DNA of 64,000 nucleotides from Euleptes europaea (Eukaryota; Chordata; Lepidosauria; Squamata; Sphaerodactylidae): positions 8,935,821 to 8,999,820 of the forward strand of contig NC_079312.1 of NCBI RefSeq assembly GCF_029931775.1. Direction: 5' to 3'. Below, in pieces: positions 26,645-37,528 of this stretch (position 1 is its first letter; each line of letters begins with the position of its first letter). Below the pieces are notes generated by a model. That model was not told the origin of the DNA and made no database searches. It saw only the letters and a program-made list of their open reading frames with translations. The translations under genes were made by a program, and so were the position numbers.

Positions 26645-27640
26645 AAGTGTAGGAAAACCCACAACTTGTTGGATTAAAAAGCCTTTTGTTGCTGCAGTAG
26701 AAGAGTCGGTCCCCCCTGTGGAGCAACGTCCTCTTTTATATCCCCTGCAGCGTCTAAGATTTCAGAAGGCTTTGTTAGGCACAGCAGTTTTACAACCTTG
26801 CTGAGGACTAGAAACGTGCATAAGTTCTTTAAACCGTTACAGCAGAATTATGGTTAAAAGATTAGAATGAAGGAGACCCAAACCAGATTTCTGTTGAATC
26901 AGCTTTTTACTGAAAGCAGCTGCTGTCTCAGCTTGGGTTATAAAATCATCCAAAAAAGCTGAGCACCTATTACCAGTGTGCACAGACTTTTATAAGTTCA
27001 TTATACATTCAAAAATACATCACACATACATTATACTTCATGCAAATCTTTTACAGTTAATTGGTGGATTTAATATATAATTCATTTGTCCATTGGCTTA
27101 CTTATAGAGACATCCTATTGGTGAATTATAAGACAGAAATTACCTGATTGGTCAAATAAACTTGTGCAAAGAGTCCATTGTTAATGCACCTGTTACTTTA
27201 TCTGGTAACAATTAATCTTTTCCTCCCTAATAGTTCCCAGACATCTTGTCTGCTTTACTCTGTTTGTCAACCTTGGAAGGACAAGTAGTATTGTATAGTT
27301 ATCTCTTCTTGAATTCTCTTTTGTCTGTCTTTAACTTCTAAATGTATCTCTCCAGAGGCCCTCTGAGTTTGGAGTTTAGTAATGCTTTCTTATTTATTTA
27401 TTTCTATTGTTAGAGGCCCGTTGGTTTTCTAAAAGCCTGCTGCTTCAAAACATTTCCGCTAGTTAATACAATGCACGCGGGTGACATCTGACATGGCTAC
27501 AGATAACCCAAGGAAACAAGGCAGAGGCAGCAGTGCAAAATCTGGGGGGCAGCAGGTTCTGCTGACTCCGGGCCAAAGACTCGTCCCCAAAGGCTTGGCC
27601 GGGAGGAGGCTGGAGGTATCGAATAATGCACAGCAGGACT
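26645..27640. repeat. Duplicated flank block, copy in unit B
   Basis: Counterpart of about 40-800. It is interrupted at about 26,842-27,462 by roughly 620 bp of AT-rich DNA that is not in the unit A copy. The insert resembles an old LTR read on the minus strand, but I could not find convincing ends or a target duplication. The rest continues 'gggtgacatctgacatggct' as in unit A. Confidence 0.5.
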
Positions 27641-27649
27641 AATACCTGA

Positions 27650-28465
27650 GCCCTTCCCAGCCTGGGCCCCACAGATCTGAGGGAACTTCTGGCCCCATGC
27701 CCCAGCGACTGACTTCAGGTTCCACCTGCTGGCTGTCCCCCTGCTTCAGGTGCTCTGCCTGGCATCTTCCAGAGCCCTCCTTTCTATGGATTCACTGCTG
27801 GAGTTTCTGCCAGTCTAGGTTCTGCGGCGTCCGTTCTGCCAGACGCTCTTCTCCACTGCCCTGGCTCCTGGCGTTTCCGCTGCCGTCATGGCTTGTGTAA
27901 AAGGTCTGAAATACCTTGCTACTATACCAGGGACACTGAGAAAGCCCTCTTTGCCTTCTGCCACCAGGACAACCCAGGGCACTTTTTTTGGGCTCCCAGA
28001 GAAGGGCAGAATCTCTCCTTCGGCCTTCCCCCTATTTCTGCCACAGCTTCTTCTGAATGTCTTCTCATCCAAAGTCAAGTGTGCATTTGCTTGGAGGCTG
28101 AGTGTCTGGGGCTGAGGGCCCTGCTCCACCCCCCAGCTTTTTTTCTTTGGAAGCCAGCACTGGGTTGCAGGCATAAGCAAAAACACAAGAGGCCATGGGA
28201 CTATGGCCTCTTCCATAGTCCAAGGGGGTCCAAGGGCTGCCTACTGTTAACTGGGAGCAAGATCTGTCCGAGGAAGGATGAGAGAGGGACAGAGAGCCCC
28301 CTCCCCTTGTACTAAGCAGCCAGTAACACCACTGACTCATCAACGGACCCTGGCACTGCAGCCCCGGACGATATCAGACTCACATTTTAGCATGTGTTTA
28401 TGCACGGAGGATGGCTCCTTACCTTGACCTGCTGATCCCACCATGTGGAACCATGCCACGAGAAC
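27650..28465. other. Stretch without an identifiable gene
   Basis: Open frames on both strands (27,815-28,216 minus; 27,893-28,315 plus) overlap one another and show no domain. I see no known repeat. Confidence 0.35.
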
Positions 28466-28469
28466 CATA

Positions 28470-28883
28470 TGGCTAGACTACTGCAACAAATTCCACTTGG
28501 GTCAGCCCTCAAAGACAGAAAGTCCAGCTGGTACACAGTGCCACAACTCAATTCCTGTTAGGTTTGAGGCAGAGTAAGCATATGAAACACATTCATATGC
28601 AATCACTCCAATGGCTACCAATCAGTTTTCAGGTTCAATTCTAGGGGCTTTTAACTTACCAGGAATTTCAGGGCCCAAGATCCACATCCCTACACAACCA
28701 GCTCTCTCAACATCTTCTGCTGCAACAGCTTCACTCGTCAGAGCAAAGCCAAGGGGTGAGGCCAACAGTGGCCCGTACAGAAGCATTCTCTTTTCTGGCC
28801 CCAAGTTGGTTGAATGTCTGCCCAATGAGCTCAAGAAGGCTCCCACAATTTTAGTATTCCTCAAAACATTTCAAATGGAATAA
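28470..28883 (+). mobile_element. Decayed L2-like LINE, RT C-terminal region
   Basis: The translation has 'CNKFHLGQPS' and, further on, 'PYRSILFSGPKLVECLPNEL' and 'VFLKTFQME' with a stop. This order resembles the end of L2-clade reverse transcriptases ('...GPKLWNSLP.E...S...FK..LKT'). It is strongly decayed and the clade call is tentative. Confidence 0.4.
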
Positions 28884-28943
28884 TTTAAGATGACATTTTA
28901 ATAAACACAGTAATAAAAACAGTCTCCCATAGGAAAGGTATTC

Positions 28944-29432
28944 TTGCCATTTATTAAAGGAGTCACTGATAGGATGGAGAAACTTTTGAAAAAACATAAC
29001 CTACAAACAGTGTTTAAACCCACCAAGAAAATACAACAAATGCTACGATCAGCAAAAGACAAAAGAGACCCCCTCACCTCTGCAGGAGTATATCATATAC
29101 CTTGCAGCTGTGGAGAAGTTTACATCGGGACCACAAAACGCAGCATACAAACAAGGATAAAAGAACATGAAAGATACTGCAGACTTGGCCAACCTGAGAA
29201 ATCAGCAGTGGCTGAACATGGACTGACACAAACAGGACACAGGGTCTTATTCCAAGACACTGAAAGACTGGACAATTCTACCAACTATTTTGTCAGATTG
29301 CACAGAGAAGCCATTGAAATTCATAAACATCAGCACAACTTTAACAGAAAGGAAGAGAGTTTAAGAATTAATAAGGCTTGGCTTCCTGCCCTGAAAAACC
29401 TCCAGACTAACAAAGGCTACAGTCAACAATAG
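28944..29432 (+). CDS. Penelope-like GIY-YIG endonuclease fragment
   Basis: A 162-codon open frame. Residues about 1-40 (MPFIKGVTDRMEKLLKKHNL, then KTIQQML-like sequence) match the linker after the Penelope reverse transcriptase. Residues about 47-125 form the GIY-YIG domain: 'GVYHIPCSCGEVYIGTTKRS' with the GVY/YIG pair, a CxC pair as in Penelope elements, R of 'IQTRIKEHER', and a downstream His/Glu-rich part (HREAIEIHKHQHNF). The nuclease nicks target DNA for insertion (family knowledge). Only the C-terminus of the original protein remains, so it is not a working element on its own. Confidence 0.9.
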   Translation: MPFIKGVTDRMEKLLKKHNLQTVFKPTKKIQQMLRSAKDKRDPLTSAGVYHIPCSCGEVYIGTTKRSIQTRIKEHERYCRLGQPEKSAVAEHGLTQTGHRVLFQDTERLDNSTNYFVRLHREAIEIHKHQHNFNRKEESLRINKAWLPALKNLQTNKGYSQQ

Positions 29433-29645
29433 CCATGCAGATTAGCTTTGGATTTCACACATTAACAAATCACTTCAGGATACAATGGTTCCATATTAAC
29501 ATATTACACCCTCATTAGTACATTATCTTGATACTTACAGGACAATGATTAGCACATTACTTCTGCACATTACTCAGCTCAAACCCAACCCCTCTCTGAC
29601 TCTTCCTACACACTTGACACTGAGAGACACTGTCCTTCAGTGTTA

Positions 29646-29690
29646 CTACTCTGAAGATGCCTGCCATAGCTGCTGGCGAAACGTCAGGAA
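29646..29690 (+). ncRNA. Hammerhead-ribozyme-like motif in Penelope end
   Basis: The core CTGAAGA (29,651-29,657) is followed by a GCC/GGC helix II and GAAA (29,678-29,681), then CGTC. This fits the hammerhead order CUGANGA - helix II - GAAA - short helix III - UH, with cleavage expected after C29,685. One extra U lies between the core and helix II. Helix I is weaker here than in the 37,410 copy. Penelope-like elements are known to carry type I hammerheads in their terminal repeats. Activity is inferred, not shown. Confidence 0.6.
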
Positions 29691-29739
29691 AGAAAATTCC
29701 AAGACCACGGTTACACAGCCCGGATAACCTACAAGAAAC

Positions 29740-30355
29740 AGTATTATTTGTTATTGCTGCAGGAGGTGATTCAGCAGGGAGGGATCCTGGGAGGACGACA
29801 TTCCTGGTACTGCAGCGACCAATGTGCATCTTGCCCCTGTGCCACACGGCCACTATCTCACCTGCACCATCCTGGCTCGGGCAGCCATCTCCCTGGCATG
29901 CTGGCCCCATTCATAGGCATGCGGTGACAGGGATAGCTCATTCTGCCTCCTCATGGCTTCCTGGAACAGCTTCCAAAACCATGTGGGCATCGTTTAATGT
30001 GTCATGTTCACATTTACGCTATGTCTCACCACTGTTTTGATCTCTGTTTGGTTCCAGATCTTTTTGTACAAGTCAAACTGAACCCAATACGCCCGATAAG
30101 CACACCGAGCCCTCCCCAAAAGAGGAGGCAGCCACCGCAGGTTAGCTTCTAAACTTTGCAGCCCGACAGCCTTTCGGAAAGTGGGGCAAGAACAATCCTT
30201 GTTTTCAGGAGAGACAGAAACTTCTCCGTCAGATGGCTGAGGCTCTGACTGGATGGGAAAAACTGCACTTAGACAGACGGCAGGCAGAATTGTGGGACAA
30301 ATCTGGCCCTCTCTCTCCCTGGCCCTCACTTTTGGGCTGCGGAAACTAGTTAAAA
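29740..30355. other. Stretch without an identifiable gene
   Basis: Overlapping open frames on both strands show no family signature; no repeat was recognised. Confidence 0.35.
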
Positions 30356-30359
30356 GAAA

Positions 30360-31250
30360 TTAACCATGTGGTGTCTGCCTCCTGCAGCTGTGGGAAAAGG
30401 AATGCAGCAGTTTCACAGGCAGACATGGTGGGTGCAGGCGGAAGCAACTGGAAAGAGATCCCTGCAAGGGGATTTATTTTCCACAAGAAATGTTCATTTC
30501 TCTATCTGATGCTGAAGACACTGTGATTAATTATGTCATTTGCACCCCATCTAGGGATCTGCACTGAACCCAGCTCTTGGCAAAGTACACGCCTCATTAG
30601 CTGAGCTCAGCTTCACAATCCCCCAGTGGGGACTTACTGAGCAAACTCTCTGAGAGAGTCGGCTCTCTTGCAGCACAGTGAAAAATTAGAGTTCAGATGT
30701 CAGATCTTCCGTCAGCAGAACAAATAGAGAACTTCTTAGCAATGACTATTTTATTTAAAATACAGTATGCTCTTTTTAGTAGTCAAGAATCTGATAAACA
30801 GGTGTAAACTAATCCTACAAGTACAGAATAAAAAGGACAGAATAAAACACTAACATTTCTCAAATGCATAAGCATTACAATTCTCTAAGAGTAATGGTTC
30901 TTGTAGGTTATCCGGGCTCTGACCGTGAAAGCCTTCGACAATACTCTGAGTAAGATTAACTTCACTAGGTTGACTAGAATACATCCTGAAAACTGCTATG
31001 AATCTATCATTTCAATTTACAATAAATTGTTCTAGATTTAAGTGTTGTGCATCTCACTATTGGGAAAGGATTTTGTTTAGTTTTGTTTTCCTACAGAATG
31101 GAAGCATCTTGAACTTAAGCTGTAGAAAATAATTTGCTGTGAAAACCATTATCAGGGTTCATATCTTCTGTGTGTTCCTATATGCCTTTTTCTCTTCTGT
31201 TTCTGTGGTAGGACAACACGGTTTTGTTTCACTGCTGGGTTTTAAACAAT
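30360..31250. repeat. Duplicated 3'-flank block, copy in unit B
   Basis: Colinear with unit A: 30,400-30,660 matches 1,930-2,210; 30,690-30,960 matches 895-1,130 and 2,290-2,480; 31,050-31,240 matches 4,560-4,745. The unit A version is longer because it holds SINE, MITE and LTR insertions. It is interrupted by a 48-bp Penelope remnant at 30,904. Confidence 0.6.
30899..30951. mobile_element. Minimal Penelope-like end remnant
   Basis: 'ggttcttgtaggttatccgg' is joined directly to 'accgtgaaagccttcgacaa', that is, the two outer edges of the inverted-end copies at 37,127 and 47,318 without the interior. The flanks 'tctaagagtaat' and 'tctgagtaagatt' suggest an imperfect target duplication. Confidence 0.65.
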
Positions 31251-31254
31251 TCAT

Positions 31255-31770
31255 GATGCCTGAGGAGCATCAGACCATATGAGGTGGCTTTCACAGAAGA
31301 GGGCTGTAATCTCGAGGAGTTAGGCTGGTGTGCAGCCCTTTTCTCCACCCCCACCCTGTGGATTTTGCTAACCAGGACTGAACAGTCTTTCTCTTCATTA
31401 TCTCTTTGTCCTTGGTGTGCATTGCATTTCTGTGTTCAGCCTGAAGGGGAATAGGATGGACAGCATCCCAATCTGTACTGGAGGCCTACCACTTCCACTT
31501 AGTTAGCCAGTGAGTCTGAGGTTTTGCCATCTTAGGGAGGCCAGTATGACAAATCGCTGCAGTTAAAATGTATAGAAGCTGAGGGAATAGCTCAGAGATT
31601 GGAACTTCACCCCAGGCTGATATCATGAAGCAGAGCTATTCATTTTGACCCGGGGGAGGGCATCCGCTATCATTCTTCAAGGTTTCAGGAACTGAAGAGA
31701 TGTCAGTATATTATTCTCCTGCACAGACTCTTCTTTAAATGTGATTTTCTTCTCTAGACTACTTTGGTGG
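31255..31770. other. Stretch without an identifiable gene
   Basis: No coding frame or known repeat was recognised. Confidence 0.35.
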
Positions 31771-31775
31771 TGGAG

Positions 31776-31998
31776 AAAAGCACCATCAAATCACAGCCTA
31801 CTCATGGTGACCTCTCAAAGGGTTTCTAAGGCAAAGGATGTTCAGAGGTGGTTTTCCATTGCCTCCCTCGTAGCAACTCTGGATTTTCTTGGTGGTCTCC
31901 CATCCAACTACTAACGAGGGCTGACCCTTTTTAGTTTCCAGCATCTGATGAGATCAGGCTAGCCTGAGCCATCCAGGCCAGGGCGTAACTTACTTTAG
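31776..31998 (-). mobile_element. 5S-rRNA-derived SINE, decayed
   Basis: The reverse complement has the 5S-like head 'cctgatctcatcagatgctg', then '...gttggatgggagaccaccaa', and the BovB-like tail 'aggtcaccatgagtaggctg'. It is the same family as 60,000-60,232, but with more changes. Confidence 0.78.
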
Positions 31999-31999
31999 A

Positions 32000-32085
32000 C
32001 TACATACCTTATTTTCCTTCACAAAGTGTGTTCTTTGTTTCCATATTCCTTACAGGGGGGAAAACATTGCCTAATGGCAATGCAC
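32000..32085. other. Short spacer
   Basis: No feature seen between the SINE and the CR1 copy. Confidence 0.3.
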
Positions 32086-32089
32086 CATA

Positions 32090-33160
32090 TGAAGGTAAGA
32101 AAAGTCGTGCTGGATCAGACCAAGGCCCATCAAGTCCAGCAGTTTGTTCATGCAGTGGCCGGCCACTTGCCTCCAAGAAGCCCGCAAACAAGACAACTGC
32201 AGCAGCATTATCCTGCCTGTGCTCCCTGGCACCTAATATAGTAGGAATGCTCCTCTGACCCTGGAGAGAATAGGTATGAATCAAGACTAGTATTCATTTT
32301 GACTAGTAGCCATGGATAGTCCTATCCCCCATGAACATGTCCACTCCCTTCTTAAAGCCTTCCAAGTTGGCAGCCATAACCACATCCTGGGGCAGGGAGT
32401 TTCACAATTTAACTATGTGTTGTGTGAAGAATTAGTTCCTTTTATCTGTTCTGAATCTCTCACCCTCCACTTTCAGCAGAATACCCTGCATTCTAGTTCT
32501 ATGAGGGAGACAAGCTTCTGCCTGTCCACTCTCTCCATACCATCCATACTTTTATAGACCTCTATCATGTCTCCCCTTAACCGCCTCCTTTACAAGCTAA
32601 ACAGCCCTAAGCGTTTTGGCAGTTGCATTAGCCCCTTGATCTTTTCGGTTGCTCTTTTCTGCACCTTCTCAAGCCCTGCAATATCCTTTTTTAGGTGCGG
32701 TGACCAGAACTGTACATGGTATTCCAAGCGTAGTCTCACCATAGATTTGTACAAGGGCAGTATGATAGCAGTTTTATTCTCTATTCCTTGTCTAATTATG
32801 GCCAGCATGGAATTTGCCTTTTTCACAGCAGCCGCACACTGAGTTGACATCTTCATCAAGCTACCCAATACCACCTCAAGATCCCTTTCTTGGTCTGTCA
32901 CTACCAGCACAGATTTCAACAGTGTATATGTGAAGTTGGGATTTTTTGCCCCAACATGCACCACTTTACACTTGCTCACATTGAATCTCATTTACCATTT
33001 GAATGCCCAAATTTGTTTTAATCATCCTAAATAATTTGGTGTCATCTGCAAACTTGGCCACCCCACTTTTCAAGCCCAATTCTAAGTCATTGATGAACAG
33101 GTTGCAAACCAGACCCAACACAGATCCTTGAGTGACCCCACTGCTCATCACTTCATTGTG
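32090..33160 (-). mobile_element. CR1 LINE, 3' half of ORF2 plus 3' UTR
   Basis: The minus strand encodes the CR1 reverse transcriptase end in two frames. One (33,151-32,966) has 'SGVTQGSVLGLVCNLFINDL' and the FADDTKL box. The other (32,991-32,590) has 'MRFNVSKCKVVHVG', 'LEYHVQFWSPHLKKDI' and 'EKVQKRAT'. The 3' UTR runs to about 32,090. It is 5'-truncated and frameshifted near the FADDTKL box. Confidence 0.9.
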
Positions 33161-33189
33161 AGAACCACAAACTGAACATGAGTCAACAG

Positions 33190-33615
33190 TGTGATAGGGC
33201 GCCTAAGAAGGCCAATGCAATTCTGGGCTGCATCAATAGGAGTATTGTGTCTAGATCAAGGGAATACTACCACTGTATTCTGCATTGGTCATGTTTAAAT
33301 ATTTGAAAGGATGCCTGTTAATGAGGTAACTAGCTTGTTCTCTGTTGCTCCAGAGACTAGGACACGGAATAATGGATTTATACTAAGAGAAAAACGATTC
33401 CACCTAAACATTAGGAAGAACTCTCTGACAGTGAGGGCGGTTCGATGGTGGAACATGCTGCCTCGGGGTGGGGGGGTGGAGTCCCCGTCTGTGGAGGTCT
33501 TTAAGCAGAGGTTGGATGGCCATCTGCTGGGAGTGCTTTGATTATGGGATCCTGCATGGCAGGGGGTTGGACTAGATGGCCCTTGTGGTCTCTTCCAACC
33601 TTGTGTGATTTTGAG
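33190..33615 (+). mobile_element. CR1 LINE 3' end
   Basis: The translation 'RKNSLTVRAVRWWNMLPRGG' and 'FKQRLDGHLLGVL' plus the DNA 'ttggactagatggcccttgt' are the conserved CR1 ORF2 C-terminus and 3' end. It is in opposite orientation to the copies on both sides. Confidence 0.88.
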
Positions 33616-33815
33616 AACTGACCATTGATTCCTACTCTCTGCTTCCTATTTTTCATCCAATTCTCAATCCATAAGAGGACTTGTCCTCTTATCCCATTGA
33701 CTTTGAAAACATGCTTATATAATCAAGGAGTGTTTCCCCATTTTTTAAGAGTCTTAATTTTGTTGCTGTTTTCTACAATAATTTGGTTCTTTTGAAAGAA
33801 AAAAAGATTTCAGAT

Positions 33816-34260
33816 CATAGAATCATAGAGTTGGAAGGGACCACCAGGGTCATCTAGCCCAACCCCCTGCACAATGCAGGAAATTCACAACTACCTCGCC
33901 CCACATACCCCAAGCTCACAGAATCAGCATTGCTGACAGATGACCATCTAACCTCTTCTTAAAAACCACCATGGAAGGAGACCTTATCACCTTCTGAGGA
34001 AGCCTGTTCCACCGAGGAACTGCTCTAACTGTTAGAAAATTCTTCCTAATGTCTAGGCGGAAACTCTTTTGATTTAATTTCAACCCATTGGTTCTGGTCC
34101 AACCTTCTTGGGCAACAGAAAACAACTCGGCAGCATCCTCTATATGACAGCCCCTCAAGTACTTGAACATGGTTATCATATCCCATTTGCCTTTGTGTTG
34201 GATCAATGAATGATCTAAGGGGGAAAAGCATAATGAACTTCTGTGAAAAAATACTTTACG
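33816..34260 (-). mobile_element. CR1 LINE 3' end
   Basis: The plus strand reads 'atagagttggaagggaccac', 'tctagcccaaccccctgcac' and 'cgaggaactgctctaactgt'. The minus-strand frame has 'IRKNFLTVRAVPRWNRLPQK' and 'FKKRLDGHL'. It is the same subfamily as 62,588-63,260. Confidence 0.9.
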
Positions 34261-34319
34261 CAAAAACATATTATTTCTGTGAAGAATTTTAAAATCATAT
34301 AGATCCAGCTGGCGATGAA

Positions 34320-34920
34320 CTTTCTTGGTCCCCTACTTCAAAAAAAATTCTAGTAAAACATGGTTACTCCCCAGTAGGGTCCCCATCTCCTTCATCCCAT
34401 CTACCAATTCTTGCCTGTTGGTTAGTATTAAGTAGAGTATGGTTGAGCCCCTTGTAGCTTCTTCCACCATTTGAAAAAGGAAGTTTTCATCTAGGTAGGT
34501 CAGGAAGTTGTATGACTGGGTACATTCAGCAGAGTGTGTCTCCCACCACACATCACAGAAATTGAAGTCACCCATAACTACAAGGTCATGCTACTTGGAT
34601 ACACTGTCAAGCTACTCAAGGTCGCCTACTGTACTTACCTCCTCACCCTGGCCAGGCGGTTTACAGTAGACTCCAACCATAATTCTATTTGTTCTTCCTT
34701 CTCCTTATCTTTACTTTCCGGTGGGCTATCACCTGCGTCCTCCCGCATTTCCTGACAACTTCATAGTCAGCCTTAATGCTTGGGATGGTGTTCATGGCTG
34801 CCTCATTTGTTCCCACATGGACCATCACAAATAGGTAATGATCTGTAAATTGATCAGCTTTGGCAATGGGTCAGCAATATCTTTTAATTGTTGCCCCTGA
34901 CAAGCAACACAACTCTCACG
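34320..34920 (-). mobile_element. CR1 LINE endonuclease-region fragment
   Basis: The minus-strand frame 34,575-34,333 has 'MGDFNFCDVWWETHSAE', 'ATRGSTILYLILTNR' and 'GSNHVLLEF'. These correspond to the catalytic GDFN, the TR...D..LTN block and the S.H motif of the CR1 apurinic-type endonuclease. The His motif reads GSNH instead of CSDH, so it is inactive. The rest of the block (to about 34,920) probably belongs to the same element. Confidence 0.75.
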
Positions 34921-37126
34921 CTAAGGTAGGGATGTCCAAACTTTTTTCAAAGAGAGCCAGATTTGATGAACATGCGTGAGGGCTGACCATTTTGCCTGAC
35001 ATTCTTTGAACCATTAAAATTAAATGCAAATTAACTATTTTATGCCAAGTTTATTGCCAACGGCATACTTTTCATTTCATCACATGGATGACAAATCTAA
35101 ACAGGTGTTAAATCACTCTGCCTTTCATATCTGAAGGCCAGATGAAAAAAAATCCAGGAAGCTGAAATATATGTTAGGAACATTGTAAAGTACATTACAT
35201 ATTATTGGTAATAAAGGTTGTCTGTCAACTTTTAAGTTCAAAAAATATGAACAGGAACATAACACCAGGTATACATGTTGTGTCCAAATATATTTATACC
35301 TGATTTAGACCAACTGACATTAACTGAGATTTTACAATGTATTCATCTCAACTGGAAAAAAAAAAACTTGCCTGCACTAATGTGAAGGGTGAAACTGAGA
35401 TCTGGACTGCAGCACATAGGCTAGGTCTGGTTCCAAGGCAGCGGTTTTGATTTGCAAAATGTCATGCAGGTGAGAGTCACTTAGTCTTGTCCTCACGCGG
35501 TTCTTGTTAAAGTTCATAGCAGAGAATGTCTTCTCACACAAATATTTCTCACACAAGCATTTTCTTAGCCAAGGTTTGAATCTCTTGAAACCGGCTCTTA
35601 TCCAGTTGGCGGTAAAAGTTCACAAGAGAGAGCTGTTGGTGACGACTGCGTGACTAGCTGTCACAATGCAGCTCAATGAGCTCGACCTGCAGCTGATCTG
35701 GAGCATCACTGGGGTCAACAGAGAATGGAGAGGAGAAAAGGCTGATCTCCTTTTCAATAGCAGCAAAACTCGAAAGCGCCGTTTAAACTCCCCAGCCAGA
35801 GATGCGATGTCTGCTGCATACCTGCTTGTTTGCGCACTGATATTGTCCTGTGGAAAACTGTTCATTATTTCCTGCAACGCTGAAAAATGCATGGTATTGG
35901 GCTGTCTTTGTGACAATTGCCTTTGGAAAAAGTTGCAGCTTTGTTCCAAAGGCTTTGAGGTGTGAATAAAGCTGGTTCACAGCTGCATCTTTCCCCTGAA
36001 GACTTGTGTTCAGTACATTCGGATGCTTTGTTATGCTTTATGTCAACTAAAACCCCAAATCAGCCAGCCAAATATGATCAGATGGTTCTCGCGTCAATTG
36101 TCCCTTTGTTTCCAAGAATTCTCCGATTTCCTTTCTGAGAGAGTAGAAACACTGCAGTGCAGACCCCTGACTGAGCCATCTTACATCGTTGTGATATAAA
36201 ACATCTTTGTATTCAGCCTGGATGTCCAGTAGAAACTGTTTAAACTGGCGGTGGTACAGGGCTTTCAAGCGAATAAAATTCATGGTCTTTAGCACCGGTT
36301 TCATAACATGATCATATCTGAGATGTTTAACACAGAGAACTTGTTGATGAATGATACAATGGAGTTTAATAGCTTTGCCTCGTTCTTCGATCACCTTGTT
36401 ACAGATTAGGGTTGATAATCCACTTCGTTCACCAGTCATGGCAGGTGCCCCATCAGTAATAATCCCAGAAACTTTGTTCCAAGGCATTTTCATGTCCTCT
36501 ATCGCGGAACTAACAAAAACAAATAAATCTTTTCCCCTTGTTTGGTCCGTAAGGCTCTGGAGGTCAAGTAACTCTTCAGTCACATTCATTTCATCGTCCA
36601 CCCCTCTCATAAAAATCAGCAACTGAGCTGTGTCAGATAGGTCCGTGCTTTCATCACAGGCTATTGAAAAGAAGTCAAAATCCCCTCTTTTGGACGTCAA
36701 CTATCTCTTAATATCTGATAAAATATCTTCAATTCTCCATGCTACAGTGTTACGAGCCAGGCAAATGTTGGCAAACTCTTGCTTCTTCTCGGGACAGATA
36801 TTCTCAACCATTTTCATAACGCATTCTTTGATAAATTCACCCTCAGCAAAAGATTTGCAATTTGTAGCAATTAGCGTTGCCACCTCATAGCTCGCCCTTG
36901 TGGCATTTTCATTTGACTTACGGGCTCTTGTGAAAAATCGCTGTTGTGACATTAAAACAGCTTCAAGTTGCTTACACTTTTCACTGCGGTTGCACCCTGT
37001 TGGCTTGTCGTATGTGCTATGTGTCGACTGGTAGTGTCTCTTGACATTAAATTCCTTATAAACAGCCACAGTCTCTTGGCATATCAGACACAGTGATTCC
37101 GTATTTCAGTGAAGAAATATTCCACT

Positions 37127-37528
37127 GGTTCTTGTAGGTTATCCGGGCTGTGTAACCGTGGTCTTGGTATTTTCTTTCCTGACGTTTCGCCAGCAGCTGT
37201 GGCAGGCATTTTCAGAGGATGCACATTATCTTGACACTTACAAGGCAAGATAACACATTATCTTGATACTTACAAGACAATAATTAGCACATTACCTTTG
37301 ATACTTTTTGCAGGACAATGATTCAGCTCAAACCCAACCCCTTTCTGACTATATATTACTCTTCCTACACACTTGACACTGAGAGACACTGTCCTTCAGT
37401 GTTACTCCTCTGAAGATGCCTGCCACAGCTGCTGGCGAAACGTCAGGAAAGAAAATGCCAAGACCACAGTTACACAGCCCGGATAACCTACAAGAACCAA
37501 TGAACTCTGACCGTTAAAGCCTTCGACA
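37127..37528. mobile_element. Inverted-end Penelope-like insertion
   Basis: The terminal segment is present twice in inverted orientation (minus at 37,127-37,215 and plus at 37,403-37,528). The copies enclose part of the Penelope 3' region, which contains 'acacttgacactgagagaca' as at 29,600. The insertion is flanked by an exact 12-bp duplication AAATATTCCACT (37,115-37,126 and 37,529-37,540). It splits the BED region of the hAT transposase gene. Confidence 0.9.
37401..37450 (+). ncRNA. Hammerhead-ribozyme-like motif, best copy
   Basis: TCCT (37,406-37,409) precedes the core CTGAAGA (37,410-37,416). Helix II pairs GCC (37,418-37,420) with GGC (37,434-37,436), extended by GC/GC across a U-U pair. 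GAAA is 37,437-37,440, followed by CGTC (37,441-37,444). AGGA (37,445-37,448) pairs with TCCT as helix I. This fits a type I hammerhead with a minimal helix III. The minus-strand partner near 37,190 has a changed core (CTGAAAA). Confidence 0.65.

Larger units (their letters stand above)
28939..29738 (+). mobile_element. Penelope-like element, 5'-truncated
   Basis: It contains the end of a Penelope-like ORF with a GIY-YIG endonuclease (28,944-29,432), a 3' region, and the terminal segment with a hammerhead-like fold. It ends '...cagcccggataacctacaag'. The terminal segment recurs in inverted pairs at 37,127-37,528 and 47,318-47,541. The reverse transcriptase is missing, as usual for 5'-truncated copies. 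Confidence 0.88.

Noticed and set aside
24716-26664. Multiple overlapping GC-rich ORFs (100-200 codons) on both strands near the unit A promoter
   Set aside because: They are low-complexity Pro/Gly/Arg-rich frames kept open by base composition; no domain, and they overlap each other.
26842-27462. Additional LTR insertion in the unit B flank
   Set aside because: It is present only in unit B and looks LTR-like, but I could not find matching ends or a target duplication, so it is not listed as an element of its own.
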